The notes under the pieces were generated by a model. The model saw only the letters and a list, made by a program, of their open reading frames with translations. It made no database searches and was not told where the DNA came from. Source: Betaproteobacteria bacterium (GTDB taxonomy: Bacteria; Pseudomonadota; Gammaproteobacteria; Burkholderiales; Ga0077523). Taken from it: DNA of 64,000 bases. The number at the start of each line of letters is the position of its first letter. The first letter of the stretch is position 1. A program made the position numbers and the translations under genes. Where the stretch lies: assembly GCA_016713305.1 (NCBI GenBank), contig JADJPK010000005.1, forward strand, positions 496,001 through 560,000, written 5' to 3'. Below, in pieces: positions 18,395 through 27,914 of this stretch.

Positions 18395-19321
18395 ATGGAT
18401 GACACCCTGAGTATCGTCATCCCGGCTTACCGTGCGGCCTATCTCGCGACCGCACTGGATTCTCTGGCGGACCAGACAGACAAACGCTTTCAGGTGATTG
18501 TTGGTGACGACGCGAGTCCTGACGATATCCGATCGATTTGCAGCCTCTACTCGCCGGCTCTCGATCTCACCTATCATCGCTTTCGAGAGAACAAGGGAGC
18601 AACCTCTCTCACCGCCCAGTGGGATCGGTGCGTCGACCTCAGCTCAGGCGCGTGGGTTCTCCTCCTGGGCGATGACGATGCCATCGACCCGGAATTCGTA
18701 GCGGCATTCAGGAGAACGCTCAAGGAGACGAACGCATCGTTCGACGTCTATCGGTTCCAGTCCCGCTGGATCGATGCAGACGGAAAGACGACCCGGGTGA
18801 GCGATCCTCCTCCCTTGGAGGAGCAGTGGTTCCAGTACCTGGCAGAGCGGTTTCGTGACCGACGTTTCACTTTCACATGCGATCACGTCTTTTCCAGAGA
18901 ATCCTATCGCCGCGCAGGAGGGTTCGTGGATTTCCCTCTTGCCTGGTGTTCCGATGACGCCTCATGGATCGCCTTTTCGGCCCGCACAGGTTTTCGGACC
19001 GTTCCCGGGCCACTGGCATCGTGGCGACGTAGCGGTCTGAACATCTCGAGCGACATACCGCAACTCAGACGCACCAAACTGATTTCGATGAGCTTGTTCC
19101 TCGATTGGCTGGGCCAGCGGATGCGAAGCGGAGATCTGCGGTGCCAGTCGGACAGGGAACAGCTTCTCTCGCTTGGTGTCGCGTGGTTCTTCGACCGCTA
19201 TTGGACCGGGCCCAGCCCGCTGTCCCTGTCCGAGTGCTTCAGAGTGGGCAAAAGGCTGTCGACGTTCGCGCCTAAGATGTCCCTGCGCATTCATCTACGA
19301 CTTCTGAGGCACTATCTATGA
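18395..19321 (+). CDS. Glycosyltransferase family 2 protein
   Basis: 308 residues from the ATG at 18395. GT-A features: LSIVIPAYRAAYLATALDSL at the N-terminus, VIVGDDASPDD with the first Asp motif, NKGATSLTAQWDRC and LLGDDDAID as the metal-binding site near residue 93, and WCSDDASWIAFS as the acceptor-side Asp motif. Belongs to the WcaA-like GT2 group. It is divergent from the minus-strand GT2 and is followed by 151 bases without a clear gene. Confidence 0.87.
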   Translation: MDDTLSIVIPAYRAAYLATALDSLADQTDKRFQVIVGDDASPDDIRSICSLYSPALDLTYHRFRENKGATSLTAQWDRCVDLSSGAWVLLLGDDDAIDPEFVAAFRRTLKETNASFDVYRFQSRWIDADGKTTRVSDPPPLEEQWFQYLAERFRDRRFTFTCDHVFSRESYRRAGGFVDFPLAWCSDDASWIAFSARTGFRTVPGPLASWRRSGLNISSDIPQLRRTKLISMSLFLDWLGQRMRSGDLRCQSDREQLLSLGVAWFFDRYWTGPSPLSLSECFRVGKRLSTFAPKMSLRIHLRLLRHYL

Positions 19322-19472
19322 GGTTTCCAGCCGCTTTCGGGATGTATGGACCGAACCATCCAGTGACTGCGCTGACGTGGACATCCACAGAACCGCATCG
19401 GGACCCGCCTTCCGTGGCAGGCACGCGGCTCAATGCCCTCCGTCTTCGTCGGTCACGTTCGATTAGAAGCCG

Positions 19473-20900
19473 GTGAACCCGATCAGAACTCTGGCAGAGG
19501 CCACGAGGGTTGCGCGATGGAGGGCAGAAGTCGCGCTGCGCGCCACGGGCATCCTGGTGAGGGTCTTCGCAAGGCTGCTTCTTCTGCCGCCGCGCCGGTC
19601 AAACACAGGTGCGCACGTCTCTGCGATGCCGGGCACAACGCGCACGGTTCTGATCGTGAGCTACTACGCTCCCCCCTACAGGAGCATTCACGGCACGCAG
19701 AGGATCTCGAAGTTCGCCAAGTATCTGTCGGCGCAGGGGTGGAAGGTCGTCTTTCTCACCACGGAACCCAGAAATGCCGACGAAGTGGATGCCAGCGGTG
19801 AGGCGCTATCCGATGCGGTCGAAGTGTGCAGGATGCCCGCGATGCGCTATCACCCCCTTGTGCGCAAGGGACTGATACCTCCCGATCACTTTCTCCTTTG
19901 GGTGCCGGAAGCCAGCCGAAAGATTCGAGAAATCTGCAGCTCTCGCAACGTCTCGGTCATTCTGGCGACCGTCCCTCCCTATACGAATGCAGTCGCGGCC
20001 GCTGTTGCCTCCAGGGAGACGGGCGTCCCGCTGGTAGTGGACTTTCGCGACCCATGGACAAAGATCGACGTGGAGTGGGTACTTCGGAATCCGATCTCCA
20101 GAAAGCTCAATCAGTGGCTGGAGCAAGCGGTTCTGAGGACGAGTGCAAGGATCGTGATGGTCGACCCTCCCGAATATGTGCGCGACTACTTCGTCGATCA
20201 CGATGAGCAAGTGGGTCGAAAGATCGTCAGCATTGCCAATGGATACGACGAGGAAGACTTCGTCGGGCTGGAATCCGGATCTCCACCTGACCAGGATCGT
20301 TTCTGCATCAGCTACGTCGGCGGCCTATACGGCCAGGAGAACGCGAACAATCTGGTCGGCATCTTCGAAGCCTGGGCACGGCGCAGTCCGAAGACGTTGC
20401 CGCACGTCCTTTTCGAATACGCGGGAGGAAATGGCGAGTTGCTCGCTCGACTCTCCGGATTGCCGATTCATTTTCGCGATCTTGGCTACGTCTCCCATCG
20501 CGATTCGATTCGAATCCGAATGCGGTCTCATCTTCAATTGTTCGCTCAGCCGATGAGTTTCAAGAAGCACGTCATGAGCGGCAAGATCTACGAGATTCTG
20601 CGGGTAGGGGTACCGGTACTGGCGCTCACACATCTGGATGGTGGCGTTTCCTCTCTTCTAGGCCGCGCCTCCGCGGGGGTCGTCGTGGATCCACGAGACG
20701 CGGAAGGGGCAGCAACTGAACTGCAGCGCGCCTTCGACTGTTGGAAGGCCGGAACACGGAACACATCATTGACACCGAACGAGTTCGTTGGGGGGTATTC
20801 GCGCGCTCGTCTGTCCGATCGGTTGTCGGACGTGCTTCTCGACGTCATCGATGGACGTGATTCCCTCTCCAGCCGGGCTTGCACCGAGAGGCGATCGTGA
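19473..20900 (+). CDS. Glycosyltransferase (GT4-like), paralogue of the gene at 11.8-13.2 kb
   Basis: 475 residues if the GTG at 19473 is used; the first recognisable strand is VLIVSYYAPPYRSIHGTQRI near residue 59, so the ATG at 19626 would also give a complete catalytic domain. Shares with the 11.8 kb gene the P-P-x-R-x2-G loop, a PPYTNAVAAAVASRE segment, VVDFRDPW, and KIYEILRVGVPVLALTHLDGG in the donor site. The extra N-terminal 50 residues contain a leucine/arginine-rich amphipathic stretch (LVRVFARLLLLPPRR) that could associate with the membrane. Sugar specificity unknown. Confidence 0.82.
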   Translation: MNPIRTLAEATRVARWRAEVALRATGILVRVFARLLLLPPRRSNTGAHVSAMPGTTRTVLIVSYYAPPYRSIHGTQRISKFAKYLSAQGWKVVFLTTEPRNADEVDASGEALSDAVEVCRMPAMRYHPLVRKGLIPPDHFLLWVPEASRKIREICSSRNVSVILATVPPYTNAVAAAVASRETGVPLVVDFRDPWTKIDVEWVLRNPISRKLNQWLEQAVLRTSARIVMVDPPEYVRDYFVDHDEQVGRKIVSIANGYDEEDFVGLESGSPPDQDRFCISYVGGLYGQENANNLVGIFEAWARRSPKTLPHVLFEYAGGNGELLARLSGLPIHFRDLGYVSHRDSIRIRMRSHLQLFAQPMSFKKHVMSGKIYEILRVGVPVLALTHLDGGVSSLLGRASAGVVVDPRDAEGAATELQRAFDCWKAGTRNTSLTPNEFVGGYSRARLSDRLSDVLLDVIDGRDSLSSRACTERRS

Positions 20901-21000
20901 ACATCGCGCACACATCCGGTCCGGTCCGAAAGCGAAGTTTGGATCCGATTCCTCGCGGGGACTCGAACGGCGGCAACGCGCAGCAGGATGGAGTGCTTCG

Positions 21001-22470
21001 ATGAGCCTGCGGCGCGCCTTCGGTCTCGCGTTCGTTTCGAACAATGGCACGACGTTCATCGCCCTCGTCAGTTCGATATTCCTGGCGCGCCTGCTGACTC
21101 CCAAGGAACTGGGCGTGTTCTCTCTCGGAATGGCCCTGGTAGGGATCCCCGAACTGCTTCGCGATTTCGGCGTGGGAACGTATATCGTCCAGGAAAAGGA
21201 CTTGACGACGGAAAGGATAAGAACGGCCTTCGGTCTCGTGCTTCTCTCTTCATGGATCTTCGCGGCACTCTTCGTTGCTCTCAGTTGGCCTGCAGCCGCC
21301 TTCTTCCGCGAGCCGGAGGTGCGGGACATCATGTGGCTGCTGGCTCTCAACATGATGATCGTCCCTTTCGGTACGGTGACCTTCTGCTACATGCGTAGGC
21401 AGATGATGTTCGGGTCGAGGATGATGATCGAGGTTGGGAGCGCGGTGGTGAATTCTGTCGTCGCAGTGTCCTTCGCATTCGCGGGCTTTGGCACGTCGAG
21501 TCTCGGTTGGGCACTCATTGCCTGCACCATCTTTACGGTCGCCGTCACGACGAGATACCGCCCCAAGGAATGGTCATGGCTGCCGTCCTTCAGCGAAACA
21601 AGAAGAGTCATGTCCTTCGGTACGCGCGTCACCGGCGCCTCCATGAGTGCCTATCTGAATGGAGCTTCGGCAGACCTTATTCTGGGTAAGGTCCAGGGGA
21701 TGGAATCCGTCGCACTGTTCGGCAGGGCCATGGGACTGCGGCGAGTCTTCGAGAAGATCGTCATGGGTGCCGTTACGGCAGTTGCCTTGCCGCACCTTTC
21801 GAGAAAGCACAATGAGGGTGTCTCGCTGCGGGGAGACTTTCTCGCGGCGGGCAGGATGCTGAGCGGCCTCGGATGGCCGTTCTTCACAGCTCTCGCCATA
21901 TTGGCCGAACCGACCATCAGGGTTCTGTACGGTCCTCAGTGGGACTTGGCAGTGCCTTTGCTGCAGTGCCTTTGCCTGGCGGCAGTGATCGGGTTGCCGT
22001 TCTGGGTCAGTGCGCAGTTCGTCCTGGCGACCGGTGACGCCAAGACCAATCTACGCAATGAAATCGTGGCGCTCACCGTACGTGTGGGGGTACTGCTCTC
22101 GGCAGCGTTCATCAGCCTCGACGCCGTTGCCGTCGGAACCATCGTGACCTCGGCTGCAGGAGTGGCCATCTGGCGAACCGCATTGCGACACCACGTGAGG
22201 GTGGGCATTCTCGAGGTGTATCGGGAGATGCGTACCAGTCTGTGGCCGGCGGCCGGAGCGGGAATCGGAGCCCTGATCGGAGTTGTGGGCATGCCGTTGC
22301 TGGGTCTCGGCAACGACTGGGTGGTGCTGGGCGTGGGAGGGGTCGCATCAGTCGCTCTCTCCATGACACTGCTGATGCATGCCGGCCACCCTTTGGCCGC
22401 GGAGATTCGACGTACTGTTTCCTCGGTCAAGGACAGGAAGCGGGGATCCGGAGGATCCGAAATGAGGTAA
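21001..22470 (+). CDS. Lipopolysaccharide/exopolysaccharide flippase (Wzx-type, MOP superfamily)
   Basis: 489 residues from the ATG at 21001, where the first amphipathic segment MSLRRAFGLAFVSNN leads straight into helix 1. Twelve or more transmembrane helices are visible, with the Wzx signature LLTPKELGVFSLGMALVGIP followed by a short loop, DFGVGTYIVQEKDL, and the mid-protein segment ILGKVQGMESVALFGRAMGL. Known role: moves undecaprenyl-diphosphate-linked oligosaccharide across the inner membrane. This supplies the export step for the repeat unit built by the surrounding glycosyltransferases. An upstream in-frame extension to 20788 overlaps the preceding gene and is unlikely. Confidence 0.87.
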   Translation: MSLRRAFGLAFVSNNGTTFIALVSSIFLARLLTPKELGVFSLGMALVGIPELLRDFGVGTYIVQEKDLTTERIRTAFGLVLLSSWIFAALFVALSWPAAAFFREPEVRDIMWLLALNMMIVPFGTVTFCYMRRQMMFGSRMMIEVGSAVVNSVVAVSFAFAGFGTSSLGWALIACTIFTVAVTTRYRPKEWSWLPSFSETRRVMSFGTRVTGASMSAYLNGASADLILGKVQGMESVALFGRAMGLRRVFEKIVMGAVTAVALPHLSRKHNEGVSLRGDFLAAGRMLSGLGWPFFTALAILAEPTIRVLYGPQWDLAVPLLQCLCLAAVIGLPFWVSAQFVLATGDAKTNLRNEIVALTVRVGVLLSAAFISLDAVAVGTIVTSAAGVAIWRTALRHHVRVGILEVYREMRTSLWPAAGAGIGALIGVVGMPLLGLGNDWVVLGVGGVASVALSMTLLMHAGHPLAAEIRRTVSSVKDRKRGSGGSEMR

Positions 22471-22737
22471 GGACCATGCATCGTGCGAGGGTATGCGGTG
22501 CTGACCCGGCAGTCGCCCATGTCAAACGGGAAACTGCCGTGGACCGGTTTCCTTGGCCGCGAGCTTGGACGACCCGATGGGGAGCGCGGGGACACGTCGC
22601 CATCAAGCGCAATGGCCGACGTAGGGGGGCTCGAGTGCGGAGTCGATTTTCGGGATTCAGTGCTGAGCAATCGTTCGCGATGGGCCGCTACCCGGAACAG
22701 CAAACGCACGCAATTCAACCAGGAACAACTGAACGAG

Positions 22738-23508
22738 ATGTCGGGTGCTATATATGCGGTGCTGGTGCTTTCGGCGAGTACGCTGGTTGTCGTGGCACTC
22801 ATGCTCAGAAAGGTGACACGTACCGGAAGGGAAGTCTGGGCACTCAAACAGTGGACGGATGAGTGTCTGAATCGGCATTTTCACCATGCCTATCGTCAAG
22901 TGGAGGGTCTTCATGCGCTCTATGCCACACTGAGTCCGCAAGTGGGGCTGCCGGCCCTCAGAGGATGGGCAGGGTCGCCTGATTTCCTCGCGGAACTGGC
23001 TCGCCAGGTTCTTGAGCGAAAACCAGACAACGTCGTCGAATGCAGTTCGGGTACATCAACGCTGGTGATTGCCAAGTGCCTTCGGCGGATCGGTAGAGGT
23101 CATGTCTACAGCCTCGAGCATGAAGCGCACTATGCCGAGCAGACAAGGAGGCTCCTGAAGGAGCATGGTGTTGAGGCGTTCGCAACGGTCATTACGGCTC
23201 CGCTCCATGAGACGCGGGCGGGAAGTCGCGCAGGGTTCTGGTACTCGGGTCTGGATGCTCTTCCGGAGACCCTGCAAATGGTGGTGGTTGACGGTCCTCC
23301 GGGCACGACGTCCAAGCTGGCGCGATATCCGGCCGGTCCCCTGCTGATCCCTCGACTTGATCCAGGCGGCCTCATGCTCCTGGACGATGCCGACCGGAAC
23401 GACGAGATGGAAATGGTGAAACTTTGGCAGATGGAGATTCCAGGTCTGTCCGTTACGCGTCTCGATGCCGAAAAGGGTCTGGTGGCGATAGAGCGCAGAC
23501 GGGAATGA
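22738..23508 (+). CDS. Membrane-anchored class I SAM-dependent methyltransferase-like protein
   Basis: 256 residues from the ATG at 22738. A single N-terminal helix (AIYAVLVLSASTLVVVALML) is followed by a basic stretch and the soluble domain. Motif I-like VVECSSGTSTLVIAKCL near residue 105 and VYSLEHEAHYAEQTR (acidic motif II), then VVVDGPPGTTSKLARYPAGP and GLMLLDDADRNDEME fit the methyltransferase-24/FkbM-like group. The open frame continues 85 codons upstream in basic, low-complexity sequence with no ribosome-binding site, so the start before the helix is preferred. It is preceded by a 267-base gap without other recognisable features. Confidence 0.72.
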   Translation: MSGAIYAVLVLSASTLVVVALMLRKVTRTGREVWALKQWTDECLNRHFHHAYRQVEGLHALYATLSPQVGLPALRGWAGSPDFLAELARQVLERKPDNVVECSSGTSTLVIAKCLRRIGRGHVYSLEHEAHYAEQTRRLLKEHGVEAFATVITAPLHETRAGSRAGFWYSGLDALPETLQMVVVDGPPGTTSKLARYPAGPLLIPRLDPGGLMLLDDADRNDEMEMVKLWQMEIPGLSVTRLDAEKGLVAIERRRE

Positions 23509-23638
23509 TGTTTCGGCCAGAGGGTTTTCAAGGGGCAGCGCACGTTCATCGGCAGCATCCCCGGCGTGTTTCCGGCAGTGAACTTGCTTCGCCCAGGCTT
23601 TGCCCAATACGTTCAAGAGGATTCGGCTGTTGAAGCAG

Positions 23639-24628
23639 ATGCAGGATCTCACCATTTGCCGTTGCCCGGTGACCAGGCAACGGCTCGTCCAGATCGATCC
23701 CGGACACCTCCAGACAGCGGATGGGTCGAGGAGCTACGGGGTCGTTCACGGAATCCCGGATTTCCGGCTCTTCGACCCTCCTTACATGTCGCGGGAGGAG
23801 GAGTTCGCCATCTGCGGGAAACTCGTGGAAAAGTCCCGCGATCACACGTATGCCGAGGTGCTCCAGTATCTCGAACTGGATCTGGCAGGCGATCGTCCTG
23901 ACGCCGCCAAGCGCAAGAGTCTGCAGCATCGCATGGCCCTCAGGGAACGTGCACCGAGCCGGCTGCGGGAGCTGCTTGACCGGGCCGGCAGAGCTGACGT
24001 CCCCAAAGGAGGACGAATTCTCGACCTGGGATGCGGCTCCGGTGAGGCGACTGTAGCGCTGAGCGGGATGGGGGCTGGTGAAGTCGTGGGTATCGACATC
24101 TCCATGGTCGAGCTTGTGCTGGCCAAGAAGCTTTTCGAGGAGTGCGGAATCGAGGCAACGCTGGTTGCCGGTTGCGCTGAAGCCCTTCCTTTCGAGGAAT
24201 CCGTATTCGATTTCGTTTTCTCTCCTGACGTTATCGAGCATGTGACGGACCAAGGAAGCTACCTCAAGGAGGCGCGACGTGTGTTGCGCGCAGGTGGTCA
24301 GGTTCTGCTCAATTCCCCGAATCGCTACTCCGTGGTGTGCCCGGAGCCCCACGTAGGGATCTGGTTTCTGACGTACTTGCCGCGCAGTTGGCTCGATCCA
24401 GTTTGCAGAATGCTCGGGAAGGGCCCCTACGTCGGAAAAAGGCTGCTCTCGCTGAATGAATTGGAATCCATCGTACGATCCACATTTTCCGAGCACTTCA
24501 TCGTGGGGCGTGTGTCCAATCCTCACGCAACCAGCTTGGCAGGCAAGCTGTTCCATGCTGCGAGCCCCCTCTCCGTGAACGCATTTGCGCAAGTGTGCGA
24601 CCAACATGTGGTGCTCGCACGGAAGTGA
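23639..24628 (+). CDS. Class I SAM-dependent methyltransferase with Trm112-like N-terminus
   Basis: 329 residues from the ATG at 23639 (a TTG at 23600 would add 13). The N-terminal 60 residues contain a CRCPVTRQRL segment, two cysteines spaced as in Trm112/zinc-ribbon-like modules of polysaccharide methyltransferases. Motif I is ILDLGCGSGEATVAL near residue 138; VGIDISMVELVLAKK is motif II; FVFSPDVIEHVTDQGSYL is motif IV of Methyltransf_11. It probably methylates a sugar or lipid carrier in the XrtA locus. Confidence 0.8.
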   Translation: MQDLTICRCPVTRQRLVQIDPGHLQTADGSRSYGVVHGIPDFRLFDPPYMSREEEFAICGKLVEKSRDHTYAEVLQYLELDLAGDRPDAAKRKSLQHRMALRERAPSRLRELLDRAGRADVPKGGRILDLGCGSGEATVALSGMGAGEVVGIDISMVELVLAKKLFEECGIEATLVAGCAEALPFEESVFDFVFSPDVIEHVTDQGSYLKEARRVLRAGGQVLLNSPNRYSVVCPEPHVGIWFLTYLPRSWLDPVCRMLGKGPYVGKRLLSLNELESIVRSTFSEHFIVGRVSNPHATSLAGKLFHAASPLSVNAFAQVCDQHVVLARK

Positions 24629-24789
24629 TGGAGAGAGGCGCGGTGGGCACGAATCGAATCCAATGCGGGATCCCACGCTGAACCCTGAGTCTTGAGACGA
24701 CCATGAGGCAGGCCTTGCTGACCTACTTGATCCGTGTCTGGTCGACCACCTTGTCGAACGGACTTCGCGCGGCCGTACACATCCGTCGA

Positions 24790-25446
24790 ATGAGCGGCAA
24801 ACTGTGTGTCGCTGTCGCCATCGTGCTGGTAACGTTCCAGCAAGCAGCAGCAGACGAGTACGAATGCGGGACACTCGACAATGGCCTGATCGGCCCCTGG
24901 GACTACCACGACCCGCGGAACCACATCCCGAACGGGGAGGCTCCCAAGGGACGGGCGAAGCTTGTGGAAAACGCCCACTTCACGCCAATCATCGAGGCAT
25001 TGAAACCTCGGGACAAATACCTTCTTGCCCAAGACATTGTCTATACGCTTCGGGCGTTCCCCAATCATCCCCGCGCACTCCTCTCCCTGGCCAAGCTCGA
25101 GGAGCACTTTCATGGGAAGCTGCCCGGCCATTCCGCTTCACCCAGAATAACGACCGACTGCTTCTTCGAAAGAGCATTCACGTTCAGGCCGGAAGATGGT
25201 CGAGTCTGGGCGATATATGCGCTGGTCCTTCATCGAAAGAAACGATACGAAGAGGCTCTCACGGCTTACGAGAACGCTGAGTCCTACGGTCAGAAGTCTG
25301 CACAGATGGACTACAACATAGGACTGCTGCTCATCGACATGGGCAAGCTCGACGACGCACTGGAACGCGCCAGAAGGGCCTACGCAGGTGGATTCGCATT
25401 GCCGGGCCTCAAGCGCCGTCTGGAAGCAGCGGGTCGGACATTGTGA
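24790..25446 (+). CDS. Secreted tetratricopeptide-repeat protein of the XrtA locus
   Basis: 218 residues from the ATG at 24790, which starts a typical signal peptide (MSGKLCVAVAIVLVTF then QQAAADEY, cleavage after AAA). Starting at 24703 would bury it behind 29 residues. The mature part begins YECGTLDNGLIGPWDYHDPR, with TPR-like helical repeats from about residue 75 (NHPRALLSLAKLEEHF, RVWAIYALVLHRKKRYEEAL, QMDYNIGLLLIDMGKLDDAL). TPR proteins of this kind often occur beside exopolysaccharide secretion genes and may scaffold periplasmic steps. It converges with a minus-strand glycosyltransferase, 16 bases apart. Confidence 0.75.
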   Translation: MSGKLCVAVAIVLVTFQQAAADEYECGTLDNGLIGPWDYHDPRNHIPNGEAPKGRAKLVENAHFTPIIEALKPRDKYLLAQDIVYTLRAFPNHPRALLSLAKLEEHFHGKLPGHSASPRITTDCFFERAFTFRPEDGRVWAIYALVLHRKKRYEEALTAYENAESYGQKSAQMDYNIGLLLIDMGKLDDALERARRAYAGGFALPGLKRRLEAAGRTL

Positions 25447-25462
25447 CGGCCGGCTCACCAGT

Positions 25463-26644
25463 CTACCGCCTCGAGAGGATCCTCTTGAGCTCGGACGCAA
25501 GTTCGCTCGACATGCGTGTTGCCCGAAGTGTTCGCATTGCGGCAGCCTGCCGAAGCCAGGTTTCGCTCAGGCCTTCGATCCTATAGAGGGACAAGAGGTA
25601 CCCGGCCAAGTCGGCTTCGCTGTCGAAGAGGAAGCCCGCGGGTTCATTCGTCGAGTTGAATATCTCTTCCAGCATTCTCGCGCGCAGTGCCAGCACAGGC
25701 TTTCCAGCGGCAATGGCGTCCATCAGCGTGCCGCTCGCGGAAAGGCCGTAGATTTCCGGCGGCAGCGTGAGCACCACATAGTGCATACGGGCGAGCTTGC
25801 GCCGGAACTCTTCCCGGGGCAGATAGGTGGTCTGCGGCAACGTGGTCAACACGCCGAGATCTTCGTCGGGCTCGGATTCTGGCCTCCACCCAAGTGCATG
25901 AAATCGGATGGCGCCATCAGAGCCGGATGCCACGCGCCTGGCGATCCTCAGAAATGTTCCGAAGCCCTTCCTTTCCGTGGCTGCTCCTAGGAAACAGACC
26001 TGCACCGGGGGTTCGCACTGTCCAGGAGCCACCAGTCCCGCGTAGGCGGCGGGTTCGCTGGACGCGATGGGATGGGCAAGCCCGTGAAGTGCTCCGGCGA
26101 GTTCCGGGAGTTCCCGCAGCAGTGTCTTGCGGATGACCTCTTCCAGCACGAGGTAGTGAAGGTTGGGATGCAGAGTACGCAGGATCGCTTCGCGCAGCTG
26201 GCGCAGCCGGGTGAGGGGATTGCGAGCACGCCACGCCACGATTTCGTTGGCATTGCTATGGAGGATGCAGAGGGCGGTCCGAACCCTCCTGCTCCAGGAT
26301 CCCAGCACCCATCGGATGGCGTACAGGGTCGCAGGAGTGATGTCGCAAACGATCAGCACGATCGGACCCTCCGGACACCGGTTCAATGCGATCCTCAGAT
26401 TCTTGATCTCCCGCGGTAGGCGGCTCCAGAAGCCGGCCGTGCGTGGAGCCGGTTCTATGGCAACTGTCTCGGTATCGATCGAATCGTCGACGAGTTCGGC
26501 AACTGCCTCGAGATGACCTGGTTCAGCGGCGAATATCAGCCTGTCGTCGGGATATGCCGCCCGCACGACCTCCAGAAAAGCGGAGTTGAACGGTGCATGC
26601 GATGCACTTCTGTTGAATGGATCGACGACGACGATCGTAGCCAT
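25463..26644 (-). CDS. Glycosyltransferase (GT4-like), last gene of the ligase/decarboxylase operon
   Basis: 393 residues. A GT-B layout is visible: N-terminal IVVVDPFNRSASHAPFN, central VQVCFLGAATERKGFGTFL where the donor domain begins, and YGLSASGTLMDAIAAGKPVLAL with the acidic residues of the donor site in place. Divergent from the other glycosyltransferases of the window. It is the promoter-distal gene of a tightly packed minus-strand operon starting at 32610; the gap to the acyltransferase is 16 bases. Confidence 0.75.
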   Translation of the reverse strand: MATIVVVDPFNRSASHAPFNSAFLEVVRAAYPDDRLIFAAEPGHLEAVAELVDDSIDTETVAIEPAPRTAGFWSRLPREIKNLRIALNRCPEGPIVLIVCDITPATLYAIRWVLGSWSRRVRTALCILHSNANEIVAWRARNPLTRLRQLREAILRTLHPNLHYLVLEEVIRKTLLRELPELAGALHGLAHPIASSEPAAYAGLVAPGQCEPPVQVCFLGAATERKGFGTFLRIARRVASGSDGAIRFHALGWRPESEPDEDLGVLTTLPQTTYLPREEFRRKLARMHYVVLTLPPEIYGLSASGTLMDAIAAGKPVLALRARMLEEIFNSTNEPAGFLFDSEADLAGYLLSLYRIEGLSETWLRQAAAMRTLRATRMSSELASELKRILSRR

Positions 26645-26660
26645 GGAAGCGGGGAACCGG

Positions 26661-27914
26661 CTATGCGCCGTGCTTTCCTGCGTTCAGTGACGGGCCCGCG
26701 AACGCCGGACGCCGTTCCAGCCGGCGGCCCAGCGCAATCATCGGCTTCTCGATCATGGAGTGTGCAACGGAAGACAGCACGAACGTGGACGCCGTCACGC
26801 CGGCGAGGAACATCGAGTAGTGGACGATCGCCCACCATCCCTCGGACTTCAAGTGAAGCGTCCCTTGCACCGCGTGCGCGACATCGAGCATTGTCCAGTG
26901 CAGGAGATACGCAGCGAAGCTGGCCTCTCCGAGCTTTCGCCATGGCAGTCCGGTGACCAGGCGATAGCGGCCGGGCGAAAGAACGAGCGCCGCGCAGATC
27001 GCCGCGAACGCCGCGGAGACAACGACGTGAGTGGGAAGAGGGTACGAAACCGTCGTCGCCAGTGCGGTCTTCCGGATGGGAATGAGGGTCAGCAACAGGA
27101 TGGCCATCACGCCGGCGACCAGGATGGGCGTTGCTGATCGCTCGAATATGCGACGCACTCCGGACATGCCGTTGCTTCCTGCCACAAGAAAGTAGAGAAC
27201 GAGGCCAAGCGAAAATACAACCAGTTGATTGGGTGGCCAGAAGAACAGGAAGTTGTCCAGGCCAGGCGTCGATTCGGCACTCCCGTGCAGCCGCACGCCA
27301 AGGGAGGGAGAGATGACCATCAGGCACATTGCGCCCAGGGCAAAGGCGCAGGCCTGCAGCGCGTTCCGCACGAACAGTGCGATCAGCGGAAAAGCGAAAT
27401 AGAAGCAGAATTCCACGGACACGCTCCAGCTTCCCGGAACGACCTGCCACCGTCCCTCAACGGTCGTCATCCAATCCGGTGACCACGCATTCACGAACAG
27501 CAATGTCGCCAGAAGCTGAGACACGTCGAAATGGCTCGCGGGCGGTCTGACGAACACATACAGGAGGGCGCCCAGGTAGAAGGCCGGTGCAATGCGAAAC
27601 AATCTTCGGAGAAAGAAGTTGAAGGTCCGGGTGCCCGTATCTCCCTTCATCCGATTCCACGAGAGCATCAACGTGAATGCGCTTGCGATGAAGAAGAGCA
27701 GGACTCCGTACCAGCCGAAGTTGGTGACCCGCTTCACGGGATAGGGCAGTTCGGGGAAGAGACTGCCGACGTGCGCCACCATCACCAGAAAGATCGCCCA
27801 GCCGCGAATGGCGTCCACGGCCTCCAGCTTGATGCTGCCCTGCATGCGGGAGCCGGAACTCCCGGCGGTCGGTACCTGCGACGTCACCTGGCGTGTGAGC
27901 GCGCTCTCGTCCAC
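26661..27914 (-). CDS. Acyltransferase family 3 membrane protein (OafA/NodX-like)
   Basis: 417 residues if translated from the GTG at 27914, which directly abuts the previous stop; an internal ATG at 27845 starts just before the conserved region. LEAVDAIRGWAIFLVMVAHVG holds the family's catalytic-type Arg and His in the first helix; about ten helices follow, and SWSVSVEFCFYFAFPLIAL is the conserved W-S-x-x-x-E-F-x-F-Y segment. Enzymes of this family acetylate or succinylate sugars on the periplasmic side or across the membrane. It probably decorates the product of the operon. Confidence 0.87.
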   Translation of the reverse strand: MDESALTRQVTSQVPTAGSSGSRMQGSIKLEAVDAIRGWAIFLVMVAHVGSLFPELPYPVKRVTNFGWYGVLLFFIASAFTLMLSWNRMKGDTGTRTFNFFLRRLFRIAPAFYLGALLYVFVRPPASHFDVSQLLATLLFVNAWSPDWMTTVEGRWQVVPGSWSVSVEFCFYFAFPLIALFVRNALQACAFALGAMCLMVISPSLGVRLHGSAESTPGLDNFLFFWPPNQLVVFSLGLVLYFLVAGSNGMSGVRRIFERSATPILVAGVMAILLLTLIPIRKTALATTVSYPLPTHVVVSAAFAAICAALVLSPGRYRLVTGLPWRKLGEASFAAYLLHWTMLDVAHAVQGTLHLKSEGWWAIVHYSMFLAGVTASTFVLSSVAHSMIEKPMIALGRRLERRPAFAGPSLNAGKHGA

